Assembly (NCBI GenBank): GCA_964017145.1 | Contig: OZ024842.1 | Coordinates: 558,001 to 622,000, forward strand | Length of the DNA stretch: 64,000 nt | Source of the DNA: Agrocybe praecox | Taxonomy: Eukaryota > Basidiomycota > Agaricomycetes > Agaricales > Agrocybaceae | Reading direction: 5' to 3' | Shown here: positions 21,620-34,369 of the stretch, in pieces | Layout: the number at the start of each line of letters is the position of its first letter | Position numbering within the stretch: the stretch's first letter is position 1 | Translations under genes and position numbers: made by a program | Notes under the pieces: model-generated | What the model was told of the DNA's origin: nothing | What the model saw: the letters and a program-made list of their open reading frames with translations, nothing else | The model's database searches: none

Positions 21620-24028
21620 TTGCCTAGGTACCCATACTTGACGTTCACGCACACCCAGCTGCCTTAATCTACGTGGCTCCTCATCCGCGCGAAACCATCC
21701 CCAAATTTGAGCCGTATTTGTTCCTGCAGACCAGTTTGGAAGGGTCAAACTTGGTCTGCATAGTCAGTAGGGAGAGGAGGTCGTGGTGAAGTTTATCAGG
21801 AGGGGTAACGTGGACAGTATCGTTAGGATGAGGTTCTAAAGGTGTGTTTTCTTGCTCCTATCTTTTCTTTTCTCGTGGAATGGGCCATCTTGCGTTCAAC
21901 GCTATCATTCACGTGTATTACTGTGAATAAATGTTTTTCATTGGCTCTGTTTTTCTATCCTCTCTGGACCTCCATTCTCGCGCTTTGTGGGGCTAGCATC
22001 TGTGGAAGAGGAGCCGCAGCATACGTCCGCTTCCTACCTTCAAGCAACCATTTCTTTTCCTTCTCTTTTCGTATACACCGACCTGCGATGTTTCTTAAAA
22101 TTATTTTACTGACAAATTCTCCATTCGTAGACGCTCAAATTGTCCAACTATATGACATCATCGAACCCGACAAATACATCGGTTTACTCATGGAACACGC
22201 CTCTGGAGGCGATTTATTCGACCATATCCTTGCACATCGATACCTGCGCGACACATATGCCGCCAAATTCTTTTACCAACTTATCTCGGGTGTCTGGTAC
22301 ATCAACCAAAAAGAGAATCATGCATCGCGATTCGAAACTGGACCGACAGTCAGCCGAGCGCGTTTGGAAAGACGGTGGAAGATCTAGGGAAGCCAGAGCA
22401 TCACCAAGGAGCAGCGGCAATGCCAACGTTGCGCTGACACCTTCTGGGCCACAGAGCCATCATCCGGAGTCGGGGGGCGAGAGGTCGGCATCGTCCAATG
22501 TTGTTCCTCCAATTGTTACCACCGCCGTCGCTGGTCAGACCAACACCACTGTATCCACGCCCACCCGCAGCCGTTCAACCCAACCTAAACACATCTACGA
22601 GAGCTCGCCCTCGTCACCCGTTACTGGTGTAACCATCAACCACTCTGTATCGCTCCTCACTTCTCCACCCTCTGTCGTTCCCAAGCCGGCTGTTAACAAA
22701 CCTCAGCCAGCCACATCACAGAACAAGGAAAGTCCTGGCTAGAAATATTTCGCTAGCTCTGCTGCGCTGGGTCTGAACAAAGAAGATCTGTTCGCATTTT
22801 GTGTTGGAGCTGCTTCCAACTACCTCTCACCACCCGGTCAATCCAGCCCATGGAGCGTTTAGATATCCCATCCAAGTCGAATACTATTCGGAGTCGAAGG
22901 AACGAGGAAGGAGACAGCCGAACGGAGCTAGGAGGAAGGAGAAGGAGGATCATAAAAGTTCTACGAATGAGAAGGCCGTACCTGGCCTGCCTCCTTCAGC
23001 AGCAGCAGCAGCAGCACCGACGGCTTATCGTGCGCCTGCGGTTCCGAGTGCATTACCCCCAGCGCCAACATGAGGGTAATACTATCACCGTACCAGCTAC
23101 AGCAAAGAATGCCAACACCAGTTTACAACCACTGATGCCCACCGCCATGCCAATCCCACCGGGTGCAGCAGCAAGTTCGACATTTATGATTTCCAACGTG
23201 TTTACATTGTTGTTGAATCCTTCCAGCACCTCGTTTTCACCTACGAACTCGGCCACGTTCTCGTCTCCTTCGCAGGACTTTGGCGATGTGCCGATGAAGG
23301 CGAGCGAGAGGGATGGCAGGCAGGCGTTGACGAGGAAGACGAAGAATGTAATGCAGTGGTTCAGGATCAAGGCAAAGGGCAGGGCAGGGAAGCCTTGCTC
23401 CTTCTTACCCTGTTACGCCTAGCATGGAGGACATTCAGATGTCGATAAAGACAGTCCGCCTAACCAGACGCGGATACCTATTGCGAAGAAGTACAAGATG
23501 GGCTACTCTGCTTCGAGCAGCACCATCAACCAGCCTGGCGAGAAGGATGGCAAGGATCAGCAGCTTACACTTCCCTCTCCATCTGGTACGTTCTCAGCCC
23601 CGACGAGCGGAATGCTTCGTGGGCTGCCGATGAGGAGGCAATCGTCTCCAAGTTGCGTCGGGTGCTCCTCCTGAATTGGCAGCAAAGTCATCCCATGGTC
23701 CTTCAAACACACTGACATTCGATGACGAACACTCCGCCGTCGATGGCGAGCCACTGCCTTCGATCGGTGGGCTTGTAGCATCTGCCAGTATCGGTCCTAT
23801 CCACCTGTTATGTCACATGGACAGGGTGCATTCCTTTTCATCACTGCCTCTGGTTCTGGCGCGGTTGGACCAGCATATGGTGATCCATTGCAGGACGCTA
23901 GGGACGAAGTGCGGTTCAGCGTTGAGCTGACGAGGTTGGATAGGCTGAACAATACGTATAGCTTAGATATTGGAAGGTTGAAGAGAAATTCAAGGAGTTA
24001 TGGGTTTTTGTATGATACATTGAGGCGT
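21620..24028 (+). pseudogene. CAMK-like Ser/Thr kinase pseudogene, copy 1
   Basis: Relic of a kinase with IVQLYDIIEPDKYIGLLMEH, GGDLFDHILAHRYLRDTYAA and KFFYQLISGVWYI (22139-22300), the N-lobe and hinge of a CAMK/SNF1-like kinase. Just after HRDSKL, where the catalytic loop (HRDLKxEN) should follow, the sequence jumps into a Ser/Pro/Thr-rich linker, so the activation loop and C-lobe are gone. The HPNI region is frameshifted at the exon junction near 22130. The C-terminal end EVRFSVELTRLDRL and SYGFLYDTLR (about 23910-24027) is a KA1-like tail. Several stops lie at 23400-23800. Confidence 0.65.
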
Positions 24029-24750
24029 ACGTGATTTTTCTCTCTTTTCTTGTTTTCTTTTTTCTTTTTTCTTCTTCGTTCTTTTCGATCCGCGTTTTCT
24101 GCTGGTGTCAAGACTGGGCTCGTATATCAATACCTTGTGTCTTCTTAATTTCTTTTTCTCGTGTTCTTATTTTTTGTCAGGGTCATCGAACATACAAACT
24201 GATTATTTTATCCCTTTTACAGGCGTGTGGATATTTCGGCTGCTCGTGCCTAGATGGCGAACTTCTCATCCACCATCACCACCACCACCTCTTTATTGTC
24301 GTCGTCGTCATCTATGGACCTATGCCATCCATCCATGACCCAATAATTATGCCCAAACCATGCCTACATACACGCACACGCACATTCACATTCACACTCA
24401 CAAACTCCTTGCGTATGTGTATACGCACCTCACAATAATCGTCATACCTATCCCACCTTTATAATAAACACATAAACTTGCGTGCGCCGCCACATCACAT
24501 TCCATTCTAACTCGTTTGTAACATCGGACCGTCTGACTCCATGGGCATTCGACGATGGTGTCTGGGGGATTCGATCGAAGTGCTGGCTTGGAATTGGAAT
24601 TGGGATCGGCGAAGGTGATCTAGCACGTCCTGGTTGGAGGAGGGGGTGGGAGGAGGAGGGAAATAGGGATATAATCGTCGTCGCTAGGAGGGATAGGTGA
24701 TCCGGAGTGTTGGATAACTGGCGGTCGCAGTTGTATTTGAGGAAGATAGG
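24028..24750. other. kinase 3' flank, duplicated at 47600-48310
   Basis: About 95 percent alike between copies by eye. Contains CAC-rich and pyrimidine-rich runs but no supported exon. Confidence 0.4.
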
Positions 24751-25724
24751 CGAGGTTTTCCTTTTTGTCAAATTACTTTCTGCGACGCGCTTGATCTCAT
24801 TACTTTTCGAATCTTCGATATCGTGGGCCGAATTTCTGTTTTCCGATCTGTGTTTTTTATTTTATTTTTCTCTGTCCCTTCATTCTTCTGATGACTTCCT
24901 TGTGGACCTTGCTGTCCATTCTCTGTTTCTTTCCTTCTTTCAGAAATTATTGTGTCTGTACTTTGAAGGAAGAAAAAAGAATCGACACTTTGCATGATCA
25001 TAGAGGTGATAAAGGAAGGAAGTAGAGGGGACGAAAGGCGGATCACGATAGAAACACGATGACTTGGGTTGAAGGCGATCAATAAATAGAGGAGCCAAGC
25101 CATCCACACAACGGCAGACAGATGGGGGGCGCGAACAAAGAACACAAGTTTTCATGACAGACAGGGAGAGAGTCAGATCAGAGTGAAAGTGGAAGGGAAG
25201 GGAACACAAAGAAAAGCAAAGGTTTCAAGGGCGACAAAACGAACGAGGGGACAACTGTGACGGAAGGGATAGTAGTAAATGGGAGGAGATTGATTGAGGT
25301 GTTCGGAAGCGACAGCAAATACAAAGGAAAACAGCGACAGCTAACAACGCACTCTCAGGAGAGAAAAGATGGTGAAAGAGTGATGATTGATGATGGATGG
25401 ACACAGTAAAATTGATACTACGAGACGGGTGCAGGAAGAGGGGAAGAAGGAGGGAGAAAAGAGAGAAAGGCTAGAGGGGATGTGCGAAGTGAGGAAGCAA
25501 AGAGCCGGAAGGCTGGAAGACGGAGAGCGATGGGAGGCATGTGTGGAAGAAAAAATCGCAGAAGATAAATGGAGAAGGCATTCTGGTGCTTGACAGTGAG
25601 AAACAAAGTAGATGTCTTGGTACCGTGAAGGGGCTGATAACTGGAGACAGAACCCGAGGTGAGGAACGAACAGAGGCAATCCGACGCAAAGCAACAACAC
25701 CCGTACAGGCCTTGACGCGGACGG

Positions 25725-26210
25725 CCATAGTAGGACCAGGAGCAAGACTGATTCGGTTCTCCCATCGCTGTCAAGTGCTACCGGCATCCCCTTGCACACA
25801 ACACCAAAGAGGAGCACGACCGCGCCTGCTGCCCCCCGCTAACTTGTCGGCATTGAAAAATCCAGTAAGGAAGCAAGCTAGGACTGGAACTACGCCACCC
25901 TTTGAAGGCGGCGAAGACGGTGACGAGGAAGGCGAAGATGGGGATTTGAGGCTTATTACTCCACCACCTACACCGCCATTTACTGCCAGAGTGTTTTCTC
26001 TAGCTGGTGCAAACAACGAATACTGTCCTAGTCCTTACGAGACAAATTATCCCGATAACATCACTCCAAGAGGTGGCAAACTAGGTGGTCTTGGTGCAAC
26101 CAGGAGGCGAAAACATGCACCCATGCAACAAGATCAACAGAACGACGATGATTTCAACTCATCAAGCTCGTTGTCGAATTCTCATGGATCCTTCCCTCAT
26201 CAGGGTTATT
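25725..26210 (+). pseudogene. gene X C-terminal fragment, copy A
   Basis: Nucleotide-level match to 63310-63720 of the long gene X relic. It contains NPVRKQARTGTTPPFEGGED and an acidic GEDGDEEGEDGDLRLITP run, followed by Ser/Asn-rich sequence. An extra C near 25833 and other changes break the frame relative to the parent. No promoter or start belongs to it. Confidence 0.6.
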
Positions 26211-26229
26211 TTTTTCGCTACCTTTAACA

Positions 26230-26760
26230 ATGACATTGGTTGGATTAGCATTTAGATTTGCCACGAATTTTTTAAAACTTCCTCCACCTCTTATCGCTTT
26301 CTCCGGATCGCCTCAAGTTCCCGTTCTCTTTTCCCCTTTTAACGACGGCGACATTGGCCTCATCATTGCCTTTGCGTCGGTCGCAACCCCTTTGGCGGGC
26401 TCTTTCCACCGCTACTCTACATCAACGCACTCTTTAATCAAGCCTGACATTCAATTCGTATTGTTTCTCGCACACACCTGGTGACACCGTATCTTGGTCT
26501 CGGTAGCACACCATCCTTCCATACTGGGTTCATACATTTATCGCCCCGGTAGGAGTGTCGGTGGAGACGCTGCTTCACATTAAAATTCCTGCACAAAATT
26601 CGCCCCTAGGATTCGAATTATCTCGCCCATAACTATGTACATTCATACATTACTTTAGACGATAGAGCACGCTCGAGAGCGTGCTTAATTTCAGTACTTA
26701 CTAGCTATAGATAAATAATTAACCGTAACACAAGTGAAATAAAAAGAAATTGAATTGTTG
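26230..26760. other. non-coding stretch between the X fragment and the NLR2 flank
   Basis: No supported exon. An 84-codon plus-strand frame at 26230-26484 is present identically in the other copy, which only reflects the duplication. Confidence 0.4.
26666..26685. repeat. perfect 9-bp hairpin, copy A
   Basis: AGCACGCTC, two bases, GAGCGTGCT. Lies about 450 bases past the NLR2 stop, between the X fragment and the NLR flank. Identical copy at 50227-50246. Could be a terminator-like hairpin or the end of a lost element. Confidence 0.6.
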
Positions 26761-27135
26761 AAAAGTCATAGTAGTAGCCACCCCATTCTTTACATAGGTT
26801 TGTGGTAGCACGACCTTGAATTCTAAGAGGGTATATTCTTTGATTGATTCATGCTTTGTATTATAGAAATACCTAACAACTTGAGATCCACCCGTAAACT
26901 ACATCCAAAAATCCATCTTCATATCAGGGTGTTTCTGGCCTTGTAGTCGAAAAATTCTGTCGGACAGTATGTAGAAAGCCATGGAATGGAGCAGGGAGCA
27001 TATTTTTGATGTCGAATTCGATTTTGGGGCGGTGAACGACCATGTGAGCAACTTGATCCCAGAAGTCCAAACGGGGAGCACATTGAACAGGACAACGGGT
27101 TGCACTCGTAAGATTTGACAACAAACTCGTGCTCC

Positions 27136-30100
27136 TTAATCCTCGTCCCCTTCCTCGTTAATTTCGTTGTCCATTTCCTCGTCCCTTTCCTCGTCCCTTT
27201 TCGCCGTTGGTATAACGTATCCTATAAGGCTCGTTATTGGAGAAAAGGAATACAAATCGATCGAATGGCGTAAATTACCTTCCAACCAAGTACTGAGTAC
27301 ATTTTCCTCGTCAAATTTATGTTTCTAGCGGTACAAGTCAGAAACTATATTAGCCACACTATGGAAAAAAAAATACCTTGAGATAATAGACAATATCACT
27401 AGCAAGCGGAAGTACCGTCAGTCTCTTCCCTATAACCGTATTGAGATAATGGAGAGTTTTCAGGCAGGCAAATATTTTGAGGCTACGGTTTGCATGAACA
27501 AATAACCCTTTAAAATGGGGGGGCAGAGCATCCAAACGAACTTCATCATCCAAACGACTGTAGTAAACGTCGTCTGACAGGTTGTGCAGAAGAGATTCCA
27601 ATACACAAGTTGAAAGTTTTTTTTCCATGCCATTAGGAAGACTGTAGCGAGATTCAGACAATATTTTGATTAAAGCATAATGAAATCCCTTCATGTTGAG
27701 ACTCAACCCGTATAGTCGATAAACGCCTGAATTATGAATCCCATATGGAGGAATTTCATCATCGAACTCGAGGGGTTCAAGCTGTTGGTAGAGTGGTGAA
27801 AAGATATAAGCAAGATGCTCCTCATCGGAGCTCGGGATATCTGGATAGTAGCAAGTAGAAATTTCCGGAACTAAGTGAGTTTCGTAGTTCCACACCAGAC
27901 ATTTCAATAATTGAGTTTTTGCCTGTAGTGATTTAACTGACACCGAGAGAATTGAAGCCAAGTCCTCGTTGCTCTGAGAAATACCGCTATTTCAAGAAGT
28001 ATTCTCGATCGAAAATTCAAAATGTTACTCACCAATTGTCGATGTATCCACTCGACAAGTATCCGACATATCCCGAAATCTAGCACAATCCAATTGATAT
28101 TGTGGAGAGCATCGATAAAAGACAGTACACTTTGAAGATTCATTGGATCCTGGTTGTATTTGATATCAGCGTTTTCGAGCGTCGTGGAAAGAAAGTATCT
28201 ATAGTTGACATTGAGCGTAATCATGAACTGTAGCAAATAGCGCGCAGGCGTAATAAAAAAACTAACCTGTCTTTTTGCTGTGATTTTTCTGTGCCGCCCG
28301 AGTATAATGTCAGCGCTTTGGCCTCCTTCGGTGAAACCAACTCCTCATACACATCCATTTCCTCGGTCACAGAATCAGACTGTGCCGTGGAACGAACGCG
28401 AGCTAGTTTTGCCTGAACGTAGTTTATCAACATGCTTCCACAAGTACTCAAACATGCGTCACGAAAACGCAGATGCAGAGGTCCACGTTTTCTCTCGCCC
28501 AAGCCTAGATAGGGAGAGAGCGCTTCTGCGATATGAATTGTAGTTCGACAGTGTAATCCTACGCCTGAAGATAATACTCCGCGATGCGTGCGTAGAAAGC
28601 ACTGATATTCATCGATAAATTGAATTGCGGATGCAGTTTGGCCTTGGAAAAAGTCGTCTTTGAATTCGCTTAAGCTTGAATCTTCGTCCCATTCGAATAT
28701 GAACTTGCAAAGTCCTGGACGTAGCAGAAACACGTGGACAGGGAGGCCGGAGAGGCATTCAAAAGAAAGTTCCTGAATGGCGTTGCATACATCGGCGATG
28801 GGTATAGTTCGATCTTTCAGCTGGTACTAAAAGAAAGTCGACAAAGTCGGTACGAATCGAGTTGGGGAATGTGCAGAACTTACCTTCAGGCGCCGTTCGA
28901 TATTTCGTAAGATTAATGCCGCACTGTCTAAATGTTGAAGCACGTATGCATAATGGAAGGAGACATGAAGTCCTCTCATACGAAAACTATCGATTGCGTT
29001 TTTCAACTCTATGACGAACTGGGCCGCGAAATAGTCAGGCTGAAGAAGTGGCCAATCCTTAAGGAAGGACCAGGTGTTCAGACTCAAATCCAATATGTGA
29101 TCCCTGGACAAGTGATTAGCCTTACAGTCAAAAAATCCATTGAATATTGCAAGGTCTTACTTTGTTTGCTGTTGAGCGATATCCAAGCTTTTGAGAAGAC
29201 GATTGAGGTAGAAATCATATACATACTTGTGGACTTTCTTGAGATCCACAGAAAATTCTCTAGACCGGCTGCGGTCTTCAAGAAAGTCTTTAAATGACAG
29301 GTGCGAGAATGATATTTTGGTTTCATATAGCCCAAAATATTCTGCAATATTGGGATCCCATTCCGTTGGAGTTTTTAAATTGACTAGAGAGGTAATCGCG
29401 CGTAAAACCATCTTGATTTCAGTTGCAGGAACATCGAAGAGCTCTTCTATAACTTTGGCGTTTGCATTGATGAGTATCCCGCTCAGAACATGGAGCAGCA
29501 TTTCCCGACGTGGATATAACGACAGAATCATGGTGTATAATCTATCGAGGTCAGAAAATGCTTCTGAGCGTAAAGGTCCAGGTTGGGAGATTATCTCCAA
29601 TTGTTGAACTGGATCAGAAAAATTGGAATGATTCCCAACAAATTTGAGAACAGTGGCCGCATAGATAAATTGGCCAGAGGAGTTGTCCACAAAATATTCT
29701 AAATTATGAAGTGGAGGCCATGGACGCGGAACACCTTGCATGATATCTTGATTTTCGTCATAGATTTTTGCGAAGCCATCGAACAGATATTTTCTGATAT
29801 CATTCGAGGCATTGCGAGACTCGCTCAGATCCAACCGTTTTGTGGACTCCAAAAGAGGGGCGCGATCAAAAGAATCACGAATCCAGAATTCAGGGCGACT
29901 CGCAATGAGAATTCGGAACGGCAAGCTGGACAGTTTCATTGAGTTTCCGATGAGGGAAAGAATGTCACGCTGAACTTGAGAGGTTTCACATTCATCAAGG
30001 CCGTCGATGATGACTGTGGGGGTATGCGTTGGAAGGGAGGGTAGATGAAGTGAAGGTTCAACTATGAGCGAATGTAGCTGAGTGGATATAATTTTGGATG

Positions 30101-30646
30101 GTAATTTGTCGTCGTCGGTCATTGCTTTATTCACAAGGGACCTCATACCAGGGATGTTGACCGCAATCTGATATGCTAAAGTCGAGAACAGGAATTTAGC
30201 AAAACCACGTTTCTCGTCTCCCTTTAGAAAGAAAAACGACCCCGCGTATCGTTCACGGTACAGTTGTCGCAGAAGCTCCGCAATCTTCTGCATGATGGCT
30301 GACTTTCCTGCACCAGCAGGTCCATAAAGCCATAGGATATTTGTTGGTGGATTCGGGTCGTTGATCCATTCTATGATTTGCTCTAAAATCTCCTCGCGTG
30401 TCCCCGGATGACACGTGCCTTGGGGATACCGTTCTGCGGCATCATACATCGCCGAATCCGCTATTGATCGACTTAAGCTTGATAACCCTGTTAGAAAAAA
30501 AAGAGTTGTTAGACTGCACTCCAACAGAGTCGAAACTACTTGCCTGGCTCGACCAATCCAGGTTTTTGGTTGACAGTAAAGGTCCCACCAGTAACTAAAA
30601 GGTTGCCCCCTGGGGCAAACATTGCTTGTCCTTGAAAATCTGACAT
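27136..30646 (-). CDS. NACHT NLR-like receptor 2 (NLR2), 8 exons
   Basis: Paralogue of NLR1, 1034 residues. Exons: 30544-30646, 29161-30487, 28884-29103, 28267-28826, 28033-28198, 27377-27973, 27279-27324, 27136-27221; phases agree throughout. N-terminal motif GGNLLVTGGTFTVNQ; Walker A GPAGAGKS, Walker B VIIDGLDEC and sensor SRPE are intact. Two bases lost near the exon 3 acceptor remove the upstream GAG/T choice, so only the TCCAG acceptor at 29104 gives an open frame. The acidic Asp/Glu insert seen in NLR1 and NLR4 exon 4 is absent. The acidic tail is the longest of the four (ends KRDEERDEE...GDED). The GC donor of intron 1 is conserved. The right flank of the gene carries only a beta promoter remnant. 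Confidence 0.85.
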
Positions 30647-31090
30647 TTTCTCAATGTGTCCTTTGGTTTTGAGGCTTGGATAAGGTCCAGAGATTGCGAA
30701 AAGCACTGCACTAGACGCGGATTCAAATTCACACGATTATCAGGGGTCACGGGCCTGGCCTACAAACATATCAATAGGATATGTCCGTTAGCAGTAAATG
30801 AACGAAGGTAAACGCACCCGAGAGAATCACGGAACCGGTCTGCACTGTTATCTGTTGCACAAGAAGTCGCCGCTGTGGATACATGATGTCTGAGTTCTAC
30901 TGGGTCTTTGCTGTTCATTAGAATCTTGGTGTGTCCTATGAACGTTTTTTGAGCTTTGAGGTCTTTGAATAGAGAAGAATGACTCACAAGATTCTGCGTA
31001 CGTTGTAGTTTGTGATTAAGGAGCAGCCGCCCGCTCCGCAGCATGCATGACGTCTACGCTCAACCATCATCGCAATCAACCCCTTTCCTT
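30647..31090. other. NLR2 upstream region joined to a beta 5' remnant (beta copy 3)
   Basis: 30650-30870 is the conserved NLR upstream region. From about 30880 it jumps straight to the beta start (ATGATGTCTGAGTTCTACTG, compare beta 1) and its promoter module (TGCGTACGTTGTAGTTTGTG near 30997). All beta exons are deleted, leaving only the 5' end. Confidence 0.5.
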
Positions 31091-32037
31091 CCTTTTTTCA
31101 TTTCGTGCTTCCGATCTCGTCAACTCCATCCTACCGATGATCCTTGAAGCTTTGAAGCTTGAACAGCCCTCGCCCTCTTGCCACAGTCATTGACAAGGTG
31201 TACGACTTATCACTGACGAGCATGTTCGTCGTCCGTTCAGCGGCTAACGACAACGACGACGAGGGATAATACTCACACCATCCCCCAATTCTAGGTCATT
31301 TGCCAACTGGGTCATTTGCCAACTGTAAGATTCATTAGGAGCGCATGTCCTCAGAATGACTGTTCCAATTCAGCAAGCGTTCTGGAACATCAACGTGCTG
31401 GGTGGAAAAAGGTGTGTTTGGTACTTTCAAGACAGAGACCATTCGCAAAATCACCTTGATATGCTCTAGCATCAACCATCAACACCAACACCACCGAATC
31501 GTCCTATTCAACCACGGCTATGCACAAAGAGTGCCAGTCGGCGCGTATAACGAAAGCCTACGACTTACCCATGACGAGAGTCGTCGTCGTTTGTGGCACA
31601 CCAACGCAAACATTCTGGAGTGCCGCGAGACAGGCGATGCTGGATGGAAAAGGTGTTTTCGCACCCGAAACAGCGAACCTTTCCATGGAGGGAATCTCAG
31701 TCGACGATTACATCGAGAAGCTGTAACTCATCCGTCGTCAACGCGGATCGCATTCGAGGTATCACACCCCGACATTCGCTCGTAGTTTCCACCATCGCAT
31801 TCTGCACACAGACGTTCAGTCGCAACAAATCAGACGAGAGCTGCACGACTCACGAATGACGAGAATGTTTGTCGTCGTCGTCGTCGTCTGCGGGGAAGGT
31901 CAGCGGGAAGCAAAGAAGACAGCAATGGATAAACTCACCGTCATGCGAGAGAGAGAGAATGTGGAGAGGAGAAAGGAGAGAGCGAATGGGAGTGCCGGTG
32001 ATGGAGATATCCAGCTCAGTCCCCCCCTTCTTATATA
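31090..32037 (-). pseudogene. family M, copy 2
   Basis: Same exon order as copy 1 but without its internal duplication. TATA box TATATAAG at 32030-32037, ATG at 31944 with GTGAGT directly after it, then an exon in which a GAC/GTC triplet run replaces DVDND-like sequence (31868-31885). The ESDG-type and FPSSIACLT-type exons are present near 31790 and 31650. Later pieces near 31300-31450 carry a small tandem duplication (GTCATTTGCCAACTG twice) and are disrupted. Product unknown. Confidence 0.4.
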
Positions 32038-32766
32038 CTTTTTTTTTCTTCTTCATACTATGTACGTACCCAATCCAAACCCAATACACTGTTTCGATTG
32101 CGCCTATCCTTTGTCGGAGTCGAGTGCAAAAAATGAACAAACCCTGATTGTGCACTAGTGCAACTTACGACTTGGGTTTGGTTTTCTCTCCTCATTTCGG
32201 GGTTCGGACGCTGATAGTGAGATTCGTGCAAATTATCATACGGCATGTGTTATTTATTCAAAAGGTAGGTGTATAGGTACTTCGACTTTCTTGTTCTTTG
32301 AATTTCACCTCCGATATCTAAAAGAAATTGTGATTCCATACACACAAACATCTGTAGCTCACCCCAATGACGGCACCCCAGGCACAAATCAAGGAAAATG
32401 GCAGGAAACGAGGGGAAACGACGGAAATGACAGTTAAGCGCCTTGGCACTGTCTCTCGATGGAACTTCCAGTGAGCTACTTGCTTGTTTCGAGCCCAAAA
32501 TTCTGACGTTATTGAGCTAGGTGACAGCACGAAATCCTCGGCTAAGCAAAACGAGTAGGAAAAAGGGTGCTTTTTTCTGTTGAATTGGTGGTTTCGGGGA
32601 TTGATGATGGTATCGGTTGGCATTCAGTAGTATGTTCACCCGTCTGGACAATTATTTCGAGCAGGATATCAATGGGTTTAGGTACACATTTATAAATACC
32701 ATCATATCTAGCTGTAAAATTGCCAGATCATCTTGTTTTCGTTGTTTCGCCGCGGGTGCATCAAAA

Positions 32767-33398
32767 CAAGCGCCCGTGAGTCTATCGCACGATTGCGCTT
32801 CCACCGTGCACCAAACCTCACCTCAAATTTCTTTAACGCTACCTTCCAGCATATACCAGCGCATAATATTGATAGAAACGCTACAATACGAAAGATGTCT
32901 ACCTAGAAACGACGGAAATCGCATTATTTCGCCACCTCACACCGATATACGTCTTCCTTTCAAATTTTGGGCTCCATTTCACTCTATTTTGCTGATAGGT
33001 GACTTGTTTTGATGGAATCACGTATAAATAGCATCGGACTAAGCAGCAAAACGGGTGCTTTTTGGCAGAGAGCGGCGGAAGGGAGGGTGGATAAGAGGGT
33101 CGGATGTTGTCCACTTCTCGAGTGACGTTTCGGCGTTCCGTCGTGCTGCGTGCTGGCGCTTGGGTAATTTATACTCAGTTGAGTATGGGACGACATATCT
33201 GTGAGTCGAAATAACATATGTACGTGTCCTTTCTTCATTTCAGTGTAGATTAAGATTCAACGGTTAGATTCACGGTGACTTACATGTCAAGCTTCGCTTA
33301 TTTTGTATTTTTCAGAGCTCTTTTTGCTTGTTTATGTATATGCACATCAATACACGCGTGGAGCAGTGGAGTACAAATTCTGTGGCTATATATCGAAA
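32767..33398 (+). repeat. tandem unit U, copy 2a
   Basis: Counterpart of 10488-11123, starting CAAGCGCCCGTGAGTCTA, with a TATAAATAG box near 33024 and the GCGGCGGAAGGGAGG stretch near 33071. Confidence 0.6.
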
Positions 33399-34000
33399 CA
33401 AGCGCCCGTGAGTCTACCAAGAAATTGAACTTCAACTGCACATTAAATTTGATATAAAACACCTTTTAACCCAAGTATACATGTAAGAGTAATAGAAACG
33501 CAAAAATACAAAAGGTCTTGACCAAGAAACGGCCCCGAAAATCGCAATATTTCGCCTCCCCGCACCTATGTACGTCTTCCTTTCAAATTTCGAGCTCCAT
33601 TTCACTCTATTTCGCTGCTGAGTGACGTGATTTGATGGAATCACATATAAATAGAATAGCACTAGACGCAAAGGAGTGTGGTTTTCTCGCAGATAGCGGC
33701 AGAAGGGAGGGAGGGTATAACGGTCGGGGGTTCGCTTCTCCGGTCAAAAATATTTGCTTCTCAGACGACGTTTCGGGGGTTGGTCGTGCTGTGGTTTGGA
33801 TAACATATACTTTGAGTAATGTACGTGCTTCTATGAGTGTGAATTTACATATGTACCTGTTTTTAATGCATATTTACGGTGGTTTGCATGTCAGGCTTGC
33901 TTTATTTTGATTCTAAGCGTACCTTTTGAATGGTATGGATAGTATACTGTATATTTATCAGTACATTTAGAATTCACATTACTAGAGGACCATAAAGATG
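33399..34000 (+). repeat. tandem unit U, copy 2b
   Basis: Counterpart of 11124-11740. TATAAATAG box near 33647. The two-unit array therefore predates the segmental duplication, because 2b resembles 1b more than 2a. Confidence 0.55.
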
Positions 34001-34369
34001 TTGCGTTGAGATAAGCTCAACGTAGGAAGCAAATATGAAGCCAAAAACGCACCTTCGAAAGGTCGCATCTCCATCAATCTTCGAAATCGTGAGCTCACAA
34101 CCACAGAAAATTGTAGATATTTGGTTGCAAAATTTCGTAACTACTCAGGTTTGAATTTCATGAGCGCGACGTGGCAATGCGCGAAACTGTATAATATTCA
34201 GTTGAAAGCACCAGGGCGAACGGTAATATGTCACCTTTAGCGCGAAGTGAGTAACACGTTTCTACATAATTCAGGGTGCCATAGAAGCTTCGATTTCGGT
34301 CTATTTGTGCGTCGCTCGCCAGTAAGGCTCTGTCCACGTTAAAGATCATCCTCATTGAGTTACGAATGT

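Larger units (their letters stand above)
24750..26712. repeat. near-identical duplication block, copy A
   Basis: Matches 48311-50273. From about 24870 onward the offset is a constant 23561 with no difference seen. A one-base T difference lies near 24860, and the first mismatch on the right is at 26713. Contents: no gene at 24750-25700, a gene X fragment at 25725-26210, non-coding sequence to 26660, then a short perfect hairpin. Confidence 0.85.

Noticed and set aside
25341..25817. 158-codon minus-strand frame, identical at 48902-49378
   Set aside because: It runs antisense to the gene X fragment and Pro/Ser-biased sequence. Its identity in both copies only reflects the recent duplication.
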